A DNA stretch of 64,000 nt from Haloactinomyces albus (GCF_031458135.1 NZ_JAVDXW010000001.1:1550001-1614000), one strand, 5' to 3'. Shown: positions 38,672 to 47,635, numbered from the stretch's first letter. Notes: generated from the letters alone by a model not told the origin. Program-made: numbers and translations.

Positions 38672-40480
38672 GTGGACAACCGGCCACAGCGGCCAGGTGG
38701 CCCACCCGGCAGGCCGGGCCAGCCCGGCAGGCCCGTTCCGCCCGGTGACCGGCCGCCCGGAGCGCGCCGCTCCGGCCCGCCGCCCCCTCCCGAACGAAGG
38801 GGCAGGCAGGCAGGACCTCCACCGCCCGGCCAATCGAGTCCGCGCCCTTCGCACGGTAACCAGCGCAGCCGTTCCGGTCCCACATCGAGCGATCCGCGAA
38901 GGAAGCAGCCCCCTGGCGCCCCTCCGGACAGAGCTCGGCAACGCGGCCAAGGGAACCCCCGCGAACAGCGCCCGCGCGATCGACGCCCGCGCCGACGATG
39001 GTTCCACGCCGTCAGAGTCCTCATGGCATTGATCTCGGTCGTCATCCTGGGGACCACCGGTTACGCCTGGGGTACCTTCCGCAACCTCAATTCCGGCCTG
39101 CAGGGCAACGACGTCATCAACGAAACCCTGACGGCGCCGGACGGCGCAACGGACATCCTGCTCATCGGCAATGACAGCCGCACCGATGCCCAGGGGAATC
39201 CACTCCCGGACGAGGTCCTGAGCAAGCTTCGAGCCAGTGACGACGGGGGCGGCGACCTCACCGACACGATGATCCTGGTCCGCATTCCCAACGGTGGACA
39301 GCGCGCCAGTGCCGTGTCCTTCCCCCGGGACACCCGGGTCGAGATGCCCGAGAACTACGGCACCCACAAGCTCAACTCCGCCTATGCGCGGGCGAAGGCG
39401 GAGGCCGCGGACAACCTCAAGCAGCAGGGCCTGACCGATCAACAGGTCATCGAGCAACGGGCCACCACACGCGGCCAGAAGTTCCTCATCAAGACGATCG
39501 AGCGGATTTCCGGGGTCCACATCGACCACTACGCCGAGGTCAACCTGCTCGGCTTCTACCGGGTCACCAAGGTCATCGGCGGGGTGAAGGTCTGCCTGAA
39601 GAATCCGGTCGACGACAGCGAATACTCCGGTGCCGTGTTCCCGGCAGGGCCACAGGTCATCAAGGGCGCGGACGCGCTGGCCTTCGTGCGCCAGCGGCAC
39701 GGGCTTCCCCGCGGGGATCTCGATCGCATCGTGCGTCAGCAGGTATTCATGTCCGCCTTGGCCAAAAAGATCCTGTCCCGAGGCACGCTGAGCAACCCGG
39801 CGAAGCTGTCCGAACTCGTGGACGCACTCAAGGACTCCATCGTCCTGGACAAGGACTGGGACATCCTCAGCTTCGCCCAGAAAATGCAGGGCATCGCAGC
39901 AGGAAACATCAAGTTCCACACCATCCCACTGGAGCGCACCGGCGGCTCCGGGAAGATCACGATCGATCGGCAGGAGGTCCAGCGCTTCGTCGACAACCTG
40001 CTGCTTCCGCCCGCCGAGCGCAAGGCCAGACAACAGGCCGCAGCAGCCGCGGAGGAAAAGCGGTCCCGGACCACGGTCAACGTCTACAATGCCTCCGACG
40101 TCGGCGGGCTTGCCGGGCGTGTGCTCGACAACCTCACCAATGAGGGTTTCGACAGGGGCGTCAGCGCCAACGCCGACTCGCCGATGTCGCAATCGGTCGT
40201 CCGGTATGCGCCGGGCGAGCAAGCCGTCGCCAAGCTGGCCGCGAGCGAGCTCGGGGGGCTAGCGACCGAGGCGAGCGACACCGTGGAATCGGGGAGTGTG
40301 GAAGTCTACCTGGGCAGCGCGTACAGCGGGCCCGGTACGCGGAACTTCGCCGGTGACAGGACCGTGCGCCTGGACGGTATGCAGCAGAGCAAGCCCCGGC
40401 CCGCACAGCAGCCGCACCCTCGGCAGCAGGACCAGGGCAAGCAGCCGATCACGGCAGGTGGTGTCCCCTGCGTCAACTGA
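38672..40480 (+). CDS. LytR-CpsA-Psr (LCP) family cell-wall ligase
   Basis: 602 aa. The N-terminal cytoplasmic tail is Pro/Arg/Gly-rich (1 to about 110), then one TM (about 113-133). The extracytoplasmic LCP domain (about 150-400) has DILLIGNDSRTD, DTMILVRIPNGG, AVSFPRDTRVEMP and HYAEVNLLGFYRV, with the Asp/Arg residues that bind pyrophosphate-lipid. The C-terminal LytR_C domain spans about 470-550 (TTVNVYNASDVGGLAGRV). Attaches arabinogalactan or similar polymers to peptidoglycan. GTG with AAGGAGG upstream. The homologue Rv3267 also lies next to rmlD. Confidence 0.93.
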   Translation: MDNRPQRPGGPPGRPGQPGRPVPPGDRPPGARRSGPPPPPERRGRQAGPPPPGQSSPRPSHGNQRSRSGPTSSDPRRKQPPGAPPDRARQRGQGNPREQRPRDRRPRRRWFHAVRVLMALISVVILGTTGYAWGTFRNLNSGLQGNDVINETLTAPDGATDILLIGNDSRTDAQGNPLPDEVLSKLRASDDGGGDLTDTMILVRIPNGGQRASAVSFPRDTRVEMPENYGTHKLNSAYARAKAEAADNLKQQGLTDQQVIEQRATTRGQKFLIKTIERISGVHIDHYAEVNLLGFYRVTKVIGGVKVCLKNPVDDSEYSGAVFPAGPQVIKGADALAFVRQRHGLPRGDLDRIVRQQVFMSALAKKILSRGTLSNPAKLSELVDALKDSIVLDKDWDILSFAQKMQGIAAGNIKFHTIPLERTGGSGKITIDRQEVQRFVDNLLLPPAERKARQQAAAAAEEKRSRTTVNVYNASDVGGLAGRVLDNLTNEGFDRGVSANADSPMSQSVVRYAPGEQAVAKLAASELGGLATEASDTVESGSVEVYLGSAYSGPGTRNFAGDRTVRLDGMQQSKPRPAQQPHPRQQDQGKQPITAGGVPCVN

Positions 40481-40562
40481 CGCGCCACCGGGCAATCCAC
40501 CCACGAACGTGCATCCGAAAGCGCCGTGGATGCCGGTGACCCCGCGCTTCCCGGACTCGCGT

Positions 40563-40568
40563 TAGCCT
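40563..40568 (+). promoter_or_regulatory. -10 element for leaderless TIGR03089 gene
   Basis: TAGCCT, then 6 bases, then the ATG at 40575; no Shine-Dalgarno. Confidence 0.5.
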
Positions 40569-40574
40569 GCCCGC

Positions 40575-41306
40575 ATGAGCGTCACCCAAGCACTGCTCGC
40601 CCCGATGCTGAACACCGGCTCACCACGGCCGCTGATCACGCACTACGACGATGCCACCGGCGCCCGCGTCGAACTCTCCAGGATCACCGTGGCCAACTGG
40701 GCCGCGAAGACGGCGAACTGGCTGGTCGACGAGCTCGATGTCGAGCCGGGTACTCCCGTGGCGGTGTCCCTGCCCGCACACTGGCAGACCGCGGGGATTC
40801 TGCTCGGGGCCTGGTGGTGCGGTGCGCAGGTGACCGATGCTGCCCGGGGAGCCGAAGTCGCGCTCGTTCCCGCTGCGGCGACCGGGGCCGGCGAGGGCGC
40901 GCGCACGGTGGCCGCGGTCAGCCTGGACCCTCTCGGTGCCTCGGCGACGGATCTGCCCGACGGCGTCGTGGACTACTCCTCCGAAGTCCGTGTGCACGGT
41001 GACGAGTTCACATCTCTCGCTCCGATCCCCGGCAGCACACCGGCCCTGCTTCGGTCCACGGTGGATGAGGTGCTCGCTGCCGCGCGGGACCGTGCAGCGG
41101 AACTCGGCATCGGCAAGAACGATCGGGTGCTGTCCACCCTGGAGTGGTCTCTGCCCGCAGGCGTCGTCGACGGACTGCTGACCGTGCTGGCGGCCGAGGG
41201 ATCGCTGGTGCAGCTCACGAACTCCACGGGGACCAATCCCGACCGCGACACGCTGGACAAGCGCCGCTCCGACGAGCGCACCACCGTCGAACTGGGTACC
41301 GGCTGA
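40575..41306 (+). CDS. TIGR03089 family protein
   Basis: 243 aa. Looks like a stand-alone N-terminal fragment of an AMP-dependent ligase fold: LLTHYDDATGARVELSRITV-like start, NWAAKTANWLVDELDVEPGT, VAVSLPAHWQTAGILLGAWW CGAQV. It lacks the ATP/AMP-binding P-loop and the C-terminal lid, so it is probably not a ligase. It matches Rv3268, which is likewise next to the LCP gene. The function is unknown. Confidence 0.85.
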   Translation: MSVTQALLAPMLNTGSPRPLITHYDDATGARVELSRITVANWAAKTANWLVDELDVEPGTPVAVSLPAHWQTAGILLGAWWCGAQVTDAARGAEVALVPAAATGAGEGARTVAAVSLDPLGASATDLPDGVVDYSSEVRVHGDEFTSLAPIPGSTPALLRSTVDEVLAAARDRAAELGIGKNDRVLSTLEWSLPAGVVDGLLTVLAAEGSLVQLTNSTGTNPDRDTLDKRRSDERTTVELGTG

Positions 41307-41389
41307 ACGGATACCGGCGGCCGAGTCGCAGGCCGACCGTGGTCGGTATCCGGAAACCGGTCACCTCCACCCCGGAACCTACTGGCGAG

Positions 41390-41395
41390 TAGCAT
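41390..41395 (+). promoter_or_regulatory. -10 element for leaderless thioesterase gene
   Basis: TAGCAT, then 6 bases, then the GTG at 41402; no Shine-Dalgarno. Confidence 0.5.
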
Positions 41396-41401
41396 CGGCG
41401 T

Positions 41402-42184
41402 GTGTCGGAATCCCAGTCCCTGTTCCAACCCGATGGCGACCTGTTCGTCCCGACCGAGGCCGCCGGCAATCCCTGGGGAGAGTTGACCGGAGGCGGACCT
41501 GTCGCCGGGCTGCTCGCCCGCGCGATCGAGCAAGCGGTCGACGATCCGGAAAGGCTGATCACGCGACTGACCGTCGATCTGATGCGCCCTGTCCCCCGTC
41601 GGGGGGTCGCGGTCGCACACAGGACGCTGCGCTCGGGTAAGCGCCTCCAGGTGATCGAAGCAAGCCTCACGCTCGACGGCACCGAGGTGGTCCACGCGGT
41701 CGCGCAGGCCGTGCACCGCTCCGAAGTCGGAGAAACCGCACCGGCTCAGCAGGCACCCTTCGCGGGACCGGAAGGCCTGCCGGACGGCTCACTGCTGCCT
41801 GCAGGCCTGGGGCTGCGCTGGGGTGTGCACGATGTCGTGGAGGTCCGCTGGATCGCCGACCAGAGCAGCGAGGGACCCAGCAGGGTGTGGATGCGGATGC
41901 CGGTGCCGCTGCTGCCGGGGGAGCCGCTGACCCCGCTGGTGCACACGGCGACACTGGTGGACTGCATCAGCGCGGCCAGCCCGATCGGCACGCACTTCGG
42001 CCCGTGGATCAACACCGACATCACGCTCTATGTGCACCGGGAACTCGAGGGCGAGTGGCTGGGCATGGAAATGGAGCGGGACACCGAACCCACGGGCGTC
42101 GGCGTGACACGGGCGAGGCTGTTCGACCGGTGCGGCCCGCTCGGAGTCGCCAACGAGGCCGTCATGGTCAACCAGCTCGGCTGA
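41402..42184 (+). CDS. Acyl-CoA thioesterase family protein (double hotdog)
   Basis: 260 aa. The N-terminal hotdog (NPWGELTGGGPVAGLLARAI, LTVDLMRPVPRRGVAVAHRT, KRLQVIEASLTLDG) and the C-terminal hotdog (TATLVDCISAASPIGTHFGP, WINTDITLYVHRELEGEWLG) form the TesB-like double-hotdog layout. It would hydrolyse an acyl-CoA to acid plus CoA; chain length unknown. It is 95 bases downstream of the TIGR03089 gene but has its own leaderless -10, so it can be transcribed alone. It is convergent with purE. Confidence 0.82.
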   Translation: MSESQSLFQPDGDLFVPTEAAGNPWGELTGGGPVAGLLARAIEQAVDDPERLITRLTVDLMRPVPRRGVAVAHRTLRSGKRLQVIEASLTLDGTEVVHAVAQAVHRSEVGETAPAQQAPFAGPEGLPDGSLLPAGLGLRWGVHDVVEVRWIADQSSEGPSRVWMRMPVPLLPGEPLTPLVHTATLVDCISAASPIGTHFGPWINTDITLYVHRELEGEWLGMEMERDTEPTGVGVTRARLFDRCGPLGVANEAVMVNQLG

Positions 42185-42197
42185 GGCGGCGGGAAGG

Positions 42198-42223
42198 TCT
42201 GAGGTTTTAGGGAAAACTTCAGA
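42198..42223. terminator. Stem-loop between convergent thioesterase gene and purE
   Basis: Arms TCTGAGGTTTT and AAAACTTCAGA around loop AGGG, 11 pairs with one G-U. It lies 14 bases after one stop and 26 bases from the other, and can serve both directions. Confidence 0.65.
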
Positions 42224-42248
42224 GGCCCTTCCCCGCATTCGGCTACCA

Positions 42249-42785
42249 CTACTCGGAAGCCCTGTCCTGGGAGAGCTCATCCTGCAGTGCGGTGTGCTTG
42301 TCCTGCACGAGGCTTTCGAGGTTGCCCTGGAAGGCCGCCATGTCCGCGCGCAGGCGAGCGCCCAGTTCCCCGGAGTCGGCAGCCAGCATCCGGACCGCGA
42401 GCAGTCCCGCATTGCGTGCTCCCCCGACCGAGACCGTGGCGACCGGCACACCGGCGGGCATCTGCACGATCGACAGCAGCGAGTCCATCCCGTCGAGGTG
42501 CTTCAGCGGGACGGGCACGCCGATCACCGGCAACACCGTGGCCGAAGCGACCATGCCCGGCAGGTGCGCCGCTCCTCCCGCACCGGCGATGATGGCTCGG
42601 ATTCCCCGGTCGGCGGCTTCGCGCGCGTAGTCGAGCATCCGCTGCGGGGTACGGTGCGCCGAGTACACCCCCGCCTCGAACGGCACGTCGAACTCGGTCA
42701 GCGCCTCGCCCGCCGCCTGCATCACCGGCCAGTCCGAGTCACTGCCCATGACCACACCGACCAGCGGGGCGTCACCTTCCGCCAC
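42249..42785 (-). CDS. purE: N5-carboxyaminoimidazole ribonucleotide mutase
   Basis: 178 aa. Class I PurE rearranges N5-CAIR to CAIR in purine synthesis. [40 protein letters not shown] and [20 protein letters not shown] are the classic blocks. GTG with GGGAGG six bases upstream. Its partner purK lies about 1 kb away on the same strand; in mycobacteria the two are adjacent, and here a damaged XRE/DUF397 gene and a remnant sit between them. Confidence 0.96.
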   Translation of the reverse strand: MAEGDAPLVGVVMGSDSDWPVMQAAGEALTEFDVPFEAGVYSAHRTPQRMLDYAREAADRGIRAIIAGAGGAAHLPGMVASATVLPVIGVPVPLKHLDGMDSLLSIVQMPAGVPVATVSVGGARNAGLLAVRMLAADSGELGARLRADMAAFQGNLESLVQDKHTALQDELSQDRASE

Positions 42786-42885
42786 TTTCTGCCTCCCGAA
42801 CTCTCACCGCGTTGCCGGACTCACCCGAAAAGCCTAAAGCACACGCGCGGCGGGCCGGTCAGGCAGCGTCCGCAGCAGGGCCGTA

Positions 42886-42905
42886 GCAGTTTTCGGCAAA
42901 ACTGC
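42886..42905. terminator. Stem-loop downstream of the XRE/DUF397 gene
   Basis: GCAGTTTT, loop CGGC, AAAACTGC, a perfect 8-bp stem. It is 33 bases after the stop of the 42938 gene and upstream of purE. Its stem resembles the palindromes at 29044 and 55804. Confidence 0.55.
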
Positions 42906-42937
42906 GCGCCCTGTTCCCCGGGGGGAGGGCAGAGCGA

Positions 42938-43423
42938 TCAGCGATGCGGCACGGCACCGGCCACGAACGCCCGCCACTGCGCCGAGGTGAACGCCAGCAC
43001 CGGCGAAGCCTCCCCCAGCTTGCTGTCCCGCACACCGACCCAGCCCGACACGTTGGTAGCCGCTTCAACACACGTGTTCTGCCCCTGTGACCGGCTCGAC
43101 TTTCGCCATCCCCCGCACGACGAAGCGCACACCGAACTTCTTCGTAGTTCACCGTCATAGCTGTCGATCTGGACCGCAGACGATTCCAGCCCCAGGAACA
43201 GCGAGAACCACTCGGGCGCAGTATCGAGGAAGTCGCTCCACCAGTCACACCCCTTCTTCGCTCGTTTGAGCAGCTCTCGGAAGAACTCGATGCGTTCCGG
43301 ATGCCCGTACCACGTGAGCAGGACTTCCAAGTCTGCCGCCGAGGGAAGATTGCGCATCGTCTCGATGTGCCCGATCTGACTCGGTGCCTTCCCCAGTAGC
43401 TCGGCCGCATCTTGACGGCTCAC
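42938..43423 (-). pseudogene. Chimeric XRE regulator / DUF397 protein, probably a deletion product
   Basis: 161 codons open from GTG 43423. Residues 1-45 match the last helices of an XRE helix-turn-helix (VSRQDAAELLGKAPSQIGHI), then the beginning of a DUF5753 sensor region (DWWSDFLDTAPEWFSLFLGL). This stops after about 45 residues and switches directly to a complete DUF397 domain (WRKSSRSQGQNTCVEAA, VRDSKLGEASPVLAFT, SAQWRAFVAGAV). In Pseudonocardiaceae these are normally two adjacent genes. In-frame codons before the GTG (FELRKLRESNG) belong to the missing HTH start, but no start codon precedes them before a stop. It may still be expressed. Confidence 0.65.
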
Positions 43424-43532
43424 GCCGTTGGACTCCCGCAGTTTACGCAGCTCGAACGAAGGAGCAGGGACATGGGCGAGGTCAGCATGGGGACATGGGC
43501 CAAGATCGACGATCTATCCCATCCACCACCAC

Positions 43533-43770
43533 GTGTGCCACGACGTGATCGAGTTCGAACTCGGCGGACGAGGCTCCGGCATCGAACTGGTCGCCACCGA
43601 AGCCGGACTGGCCAACCTGGTCCAGCGGGGCAGCGAAGCACTGAACGCACTGCGCTTTCAGCAGCAGGGCCCCAGCAGCACGAGGACCGACCCGTCGAAG
43701 GCGACCGAGTTCCGTTTGCGTCACCCGGCCGACGACTTCGACGACTTCGACGATCAGCGAACGGTCAGTG
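43533..43770 (+). pseudogene. Remnant of a small XRE-associated protein gene
   Basis: Codons from GTG 43533 read VCHDVIEFELGGRGSGIELV, ATEAGLANLVQRGSEALNAL, a pattern I associate with small proteins encoded beside XRE/DUF397 pairs in actinomycetes. After an Asp/Phe repeat (DDFDDFDD) the frame has no stop and runs on in antisense to purK to 44009, so the original end seems lost. The end given here is where coding character fades. It lies divergent from the chimeric XRE gene. Confidence 0.4.
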
Positions 43771-44949
43771 CACGGAGTAGCCGTCGGGCCACTCGCCGTG
43801 CCCCAGCCAGTGCGCCGCCAGCTTCGCCTGTCGCCGGATCTCGTCCATCTCCTCGCCCAGCACCGTCACATGGCCGAGCTTGCGCCCGGGCCGCTCGGCC
43901 TTGCCGTACAGATGCACCTTGGCCTGCGGGAAGCGCGCGAACAGGTGATGCAGCCGCTCGTCCAGCACCATCCGCGGTTCGGTGGGAGCGCCGAGCACGT
44001 TGCCCATGACCACGGCGGGAGCGCTCAAACCGGTATCGCCCAGCGGATAGTCCAGGACCGCACGCAGGTGCTGCTCGAACTGCGAGGTCCGCGCCCCCTC
44101 GATCGTCCAGTGCCCGGAGTTGTGCGGTCGCATGGCCAGCTCGTTGACGACCAGCCCCTGCTCGGTCTCGAACAACTCGACCGCGAGCAGTCCCACTACG
44201 CCGAGCTCCTCGGCGATCTTCAGCGCGAGGTCCTGGGCCTGCTGGGTAACGGCTTCGGAAGTGTTCGGAGCGGGAGCCAGCACCTCGACACAGATTCCCT
44301 CCGACTGCACGGTCTCGACCAGCGGCCAGGCCGCGCCCTGGCCGAACGGCGACCGGGCAACCAGCGCGGACAGCTCCCGACGCAGCGCCACCCGCTGCTC
44401 GACCATCAGCGGCGCCTGCGCGTCGAGCAGTTCGGACACGGTGCGCTTCGCGCTCTCCGGCGTGTTCAGCACCCACACACCCTTGCCGTCATAGCCGCCC
44501 CGCGCGGTCTTGAGCACGCACGGCCAGCCGTACTCGGCACCGAACTCGAGCACCTCGGAAACCTCGGTGACCGCCGCGAACGGCGGAACCGGCAGGCCCA
44601 GTTCGGCGATCCTGCGCCGCATCACCAACTTGTCCTGCGCGTGCAGCAGTGCCTCCGGCCCGGGATGTACTGCCACCCCGGCCGCACTCAGCGTGCGCAG
44701 GTGCTCGGCGGGGACGTGCTCGTGATCGAAAGTGACGGCATCACACCCCTCGGCGAAGGTGCGCAGAGCGGCCAGGTCGCTGTGATGGCCGATCTCGACG
44801 TTCGGGGCGACGAGCGCTGCAGGCTCTTCCTTGGAGGTGGCCAATACCTTGAGTGACTGCCCCAGTGGGATTCCCGCCTGGTGCGTCATCCTCGCGAGCT
44901 GGCCACCACCGATCATGCCGACAACTGGAGTTCCGGTGCGATGGTCCAC
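43765..44949 (-). CDS. purK: N5-carboxyaminoimidazole ribonucleotide synthase
   Basis: 394 aa. ATP-grasp enzyme that makes N5-CAIR from AIR, ATP and bicarbonate; PurE uses the product. VVGMIGGGQLARMTHQAGI, HEHVPAEHLRTL, DKLVMRRRIAELGLPVPPF, VLKTARGGYDGKGVWV, GLLAVELFETEQGLVVNELA and MRPHNSGHWTIEGA are all present. GTG at 44949; a TAGGCT lies nine bases upstream, slightly too far for a standard leaderless start. It is divergent from gtrA, as in mycobacteria (Rv3276c/Rv3277). Confidence 0.96.
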   Translation of the reverse strand: MDHRTGTPVVGMIGGGQLARMTHQAGIPLGQSLKVLATSKEEPAALVAPNVEIGHHSDLAALRTFAEGCDAVTFDHEHVPAEHLRTLSAAGVAVHPGPEALLHAQDKLVMRRRIAELGLPVPPFAAVTEVSEVLEFGAEYGWPCVLKTARGGYDGKGVWVLNTPESAKRTVSELLDAQAPLMVEQRVALRRELSALVARSPFGQGAAWPLVETVQSEGICVEVLAPAPNTSEAVTQQAQDLALKIAEELGVVGLLAVELFETEQGLVVNELAMRPHNSGHWTIEGARTSQFEQHLRAVLDYPLGDTGLSAPAVVMGNVLGAPTEPRMVLDERLHHLFARFPQAKVHLYGKAERPGRKLGHVTVLGEEMDEIRRQAKLAAHWLGHGEWPDGYSVH

Positions 44950-45050
44950 GAGGTGTACAGCCTAACCGGTGAAAGATGCGAGTTCGTATCGACCGTGCCA
45001 CAGGACACGTGTCCGTTCACCACCACAGGATATCGGCCCGAGCAGCTCCG

Positions 45051-45056
45051 TAGACT
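45051..45056 (+). promoter_or_regulatory. -10 element for leaderless gtrA gene
   Basis: TAGACT, then 7 bases, then GTG 45064. This decides the start against the 61-codon longer frame. Confidence 0.55.
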
Positions 45057-45063
45057 CGATGCC

Positions 45064-45609
45064 GTGTTCGTCGTCGATTCGGTGCTCACACACCTCCCGC
45101 AGGCTTGCCGCAGGATCGTGGTCAAGCATCGCGAGTTGCTCAAGTTCGGGATCGTCGGCGCGACCACGTTCTTCATCGACACGGCCATCTTCTACGTGCT
45201 GAAGTGGACCGTTCTCGAACCCAAGCCGGTCACCGCGAAGGTGTTCGCGGTGCTGGTGGCCACCATCGTCTCCTACGTCCTCAACCGCGAGTGGTCCTTC
45301 CGCGAACGCGGCGGGCGGGAAAGACACCACGAAGCCTCCCTGTACTTCCTGGTCAGCGGCATCGCCGTGGCTCTGTACGCGGCGCCGCTGTGGATCTCGC
45401 GCTATGTGCTGCTGCTGCAGACGCCCTACACCGGCAGGCTGACGGAGGAGATCGCCGACTTCACCTCCGGGCAGATCATCGGCCTGCTGCTCGGCATGGC
45501 ATTTCGCTGGTGGGCATTCCGCCGGTGGGTCTTTCCCGACGACGGCGAACCCCCGCGTCAGTCGGGCGAGCCTCCGAGCCCCCGCTCCGAGACGGTTTCC
45601 TCCAGCTGA
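45064..45609 (+). CDS. GtrA-family membrane protein
   Basis: 181 aa with four membrane spans: LLKFGIVGATTFFIDTAIFY, VTAKVFAVLVATIVSYVLNR (followed by EWSFRERG), SLYFLVSGIAVALYAAPLWI and IIGLLLGMAFRWWAFRRWVF. The F..VG.. start and NREWSF/RRWVF ends are family hallmarks. GtrA proteins are linked to moving lipid-linked sugars across the membrane for cell-surface glycans. The position after purK matches Rv3277. A Pro/Ser tail ends the protein. Confidence 0.92.
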   Translation: MFVVDSVLTHLPQACRRIVVKHRELLKFGIVGATTFFIDTAIFYVLKWTVLEPKPVTAKVFAVLVATIVSYVLNREWSFRERGGRERHHEASLYFLVSGIAVALYAAPLWISRYVLLLQTPYTGRLTEEIADFTSGQIIGLLLGMAFRWWAFRRWVFPDDGEPPRQSGEPPSPRSETVSSS

Positions 45610-45641
45610 GACGCCTCATACAGGCGGATGCACACCCGCTT

Positions 45642-45661
45642 CCGGCGGCCGAGGCCGCCGG
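45642..45661. terminator. GC stem-loop between convergent gtrA and the histidine kinase
   Basis: CCGGCGGC, loop CGAG, GCCGCCGG: a perfect 8-bp stem in the 53-base convergent gap. No U-tract. Confidence 0.6.
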
Positions 45662-45662
45662 C

Positions 45663-46937
45663 TCAGCGCGGTGTGGAGTCGGTCTTCCACGGCATTCCGA
45701 GAACATCGTCCGCACGCGCCACGGGCAGAAAGACCTCGAACATCGCGGGCCGTGCCGAACTCAGCTCCAGCCGTCCGCCGTCCGCCTCGACGAGAGCCCG
45801 CGCCAGTGCCAGACCCACTCCGGTCGAGCCGCCCGCCGAGAATCCCCGCTCGAACACGTGGTGGACGAGCTGCTCCGGGACCCCCGGTCCGCTGTCACTG
45901 ACCTCGACGACGACGGTGCCGCTGCCGTGCCGGGCCGCCAGCGTGACCGGCCCCTCACCATGGCGCACCGCATTGTCCAGCAGCACACCAATGGCTTCGC
46001 GCAGCCGCGCCGGGGTGGCTCGGGCAAGCAGTCCCTCCTCGACGCGCAAGCGCAGCGTTCGACCCGCCGAACGCAGCAGCTCTCGCCACTCGGTGGCGAC
46101 GTCGCCGAGTTCGTTGGACACATCGAGCGGCTCCGCGTCTCTGGCCCGTGCCGCGGTCGCGGCGGCAAGCAGGTCATCCAGCACCCCGGAGAGTCGTTCG
46201 GCCTGTTCGAGAGCCGCGGCGGCCTCCTCGGCGGTCGCCTCCTCGCCGGTCTCGGCAAGCGTCTCCAGCCGTAGCTGAAGTGCGGTGAGACGGCTGCGCA
46301 GTTGGTGCGAAACATCACCGATGAGTTCCCGCTCGCGCTGAACGAGATGTGAAAGCGCGGACCCCGAGGCATCGAGGGCATCCGCGACACGGTCGAGCTC
46401 GGGTACCCCGTGCCGCTTCGGATCCGACCGGAAATCGCCCGCACCGAGCCTGTTCGCGCGGGCCGCGACATGCCGGAGCGGCTCGGCGAGCCGCCGCGCC
46501 GTCAGAGTCGCCACGAGCGTCCCCGTCCCGGCGGACAACACGGCCAGCATCAGCACCACCCCGGCCATCTGCAGTTGCCGGGTCCGCACCGGGCCGCTCG
46601 GCACGGCCAGCCGGACGCTGCCGCTCTGCACCATGGACACCGTCTCCACGACCGGGTCCTCACCGGGGACGGGGCCGAGAACGTACTCCCTGCCGCGTAT
46701 GTGCACCGTCAACCGCGCCTCGTCCGGGACCACGAGCCGAACGTCGCTCAAGTCGATCGGCCTTCCGGCCGCGATCTGCTCGTCCAGCCGCGTGGCGATC
46801 TGTTGCGCCCGGGTGGACAGGTTGCTGCGGGTGATGTCCTCGACAACTTTCAGCGCGCTGAAACCCAGCGGCAGTCCCAGCACCAGCACCGTCACCGCAA
46901 CCGCGAGCAGAGTCGCCTGCAACACCCGTCTGCGCAT
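45663..46937 (-). CDS. Sensor histidine kinase
   Basis: 424 aa. TM1 (about 6-27) and TM2 (about 124-143) flank an extracytoplasmic sensor domain. HAMP follows (LAEPLRHVAARANRLGAGDF). HisKA has His211 (LIGDVSHQLRSRLTALQL), Gln replacing the usual Glu after His; HATPase has LLDNAVRHGEG, VSDSGPGV and STGVGLALARA. The ATG at 46937 is 17 bases after the response regulator stop, so the two form an operon. It resembles CseC/AfsQ2-type kinases; the signal is unknown. It is outside the mycobacterial synteny. Confidence 0.92.
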   Translation of the reverse strand: MRRRVLQATLLAVAVTVLVLGLPLGFSALKVVEDITRSNLSTRAQQIATRLDEQIAAGRPIDLSDVRLVVPDEARLTVHIRGREYVLGPVPGEDPVVETVSMVQSGSVRLAVPSGPVRTRQLQMAGVVLMLAVLSAGTGTLVATLTARRLAEPLRHVAARANRLGAGDFRSDPKRHGVPELDRVADALDASGSALSHLVQRERELIGDVSHQLRSRLTALQLRLETLAETGEEATAEEAAAALEQAERLSGVLDDLLAAATAARARDAEPLDVSNELGDVATEWRELLRSAGRTLRLRVEEGLLARATPARLREAIGVLLDNAVRHGEGPVTLAARHGSGTVVVEVSDSGPGVPEQLVHHVFERGFSAGGSTGVGLALARALVEADGGRLELSSARPAMFEVFLPVARADDVLGMPWKTDSTPR

Positions 46938-46953
46938 CGCCGAGGGACCGCTG

Positions 46954-47628
46954 TCAATCGACGTTGAAACGGAATCCGACGCCGCGCACCGTGGCGATGC
47001 GCTGCTCATCGGCCCGGCCGTTGCCGTCACCGAGTTTCCGCCGCAACCAGGAGATGTGCATATCCAGTGTCTTGCTGCCCTTGCGGGCCGGTTCCGGCCA
47101 GACCCTGTCGAGAATCTCCTCCCGCGTCACGACCTGCCCGGCGTGCTGCATCAGCACCCGCAGAAGTTCGAACTCCTTGTTGGCCAGTTGCACTTCGCTC
47201 TCATCGACCAGCACCCGGCGGGCAGTGAGTTCCAGACGCACCCCGCCTGCTTCCAGATTCTCCGGCGCCCCGCGCCGCAGCAGCGCACGAATCCGGGCCA
47301 TCAGTTCGGCCAACCGGAACGGTTTGGCGACGTAGTCGTCGGCACCGGCGTCGAGCCCGACCACGAAGTCGACCTCGTCGGTGCGGGCGGTGAGCATGAG
47401 CACGGGAACGCCCCGCCCCTGGGTACGCAGCCTGCGACACACTTCCAGCCCATCCATACCGGGCAAGCCGAGGTCCAGCACGAGCAGATCGATTCCGCCC
47501 GATGCGGCCGCACGCAGTGTCGGGGGGCCCTCCTCGAGTACCTGCACCGAGTAGCCCTCTCGCTGCAGTGCCCTCGACAACGGCACCGCGATGGCTGGGT
47601 CGTCCTCGGCCAGCAGTACTACACTCAC
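46954..47628 (-). CDS. OmpR-family response regulator
   Basis: 224 aa. Receiver: LLAEDDPAIAVPL, Asp52 (DLLVLDLGLPGMDGLEV), MLTARTDEVD, DYVAKPFRLAEL. C-terminal winged helix: LTARRVLVDESEVQLANKEF, LRRKLGDGNGRADEQRIATV, RGVGFRFNVD. The start is GTG 47628, with TAGGCT ending seven bases before it; a GGGAGG also overlaps this spacer. It is the first gene of the pair with the kinase and divergent from the HisN-like gene. CseB/AfsQ1-like by sequence style only. Confidence 0.93.
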   Translation of the reverse strand: MSVVLLAEDDPAIAVPLSRALQREGYSVQVLEEGPPTLRAAASGGIDLLVLDLGLPGMDGLEVCRRLRTQGRGVPVLMLTARTDEVDFVVGLDAGADDYVAKPFRLAELMARIRALLRRGAPENLEAGGVRLELTARRVLVDESEVQLANKEFELLRVLMQHAGQVVTREEILDRVWPEPARKGSKTLDMHISWLRRKLGDGNGRADEQRIATVRGVGFRFNVD

Positions 47629-47635
47629 GCCTCCC

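Noticed and set aside
44959-44964. TAGGCT upstream of purK as a leaderless -10
   Set aside because: Nine bases separate it from the GTG, outside the 6-7 base spacing of the other cases.
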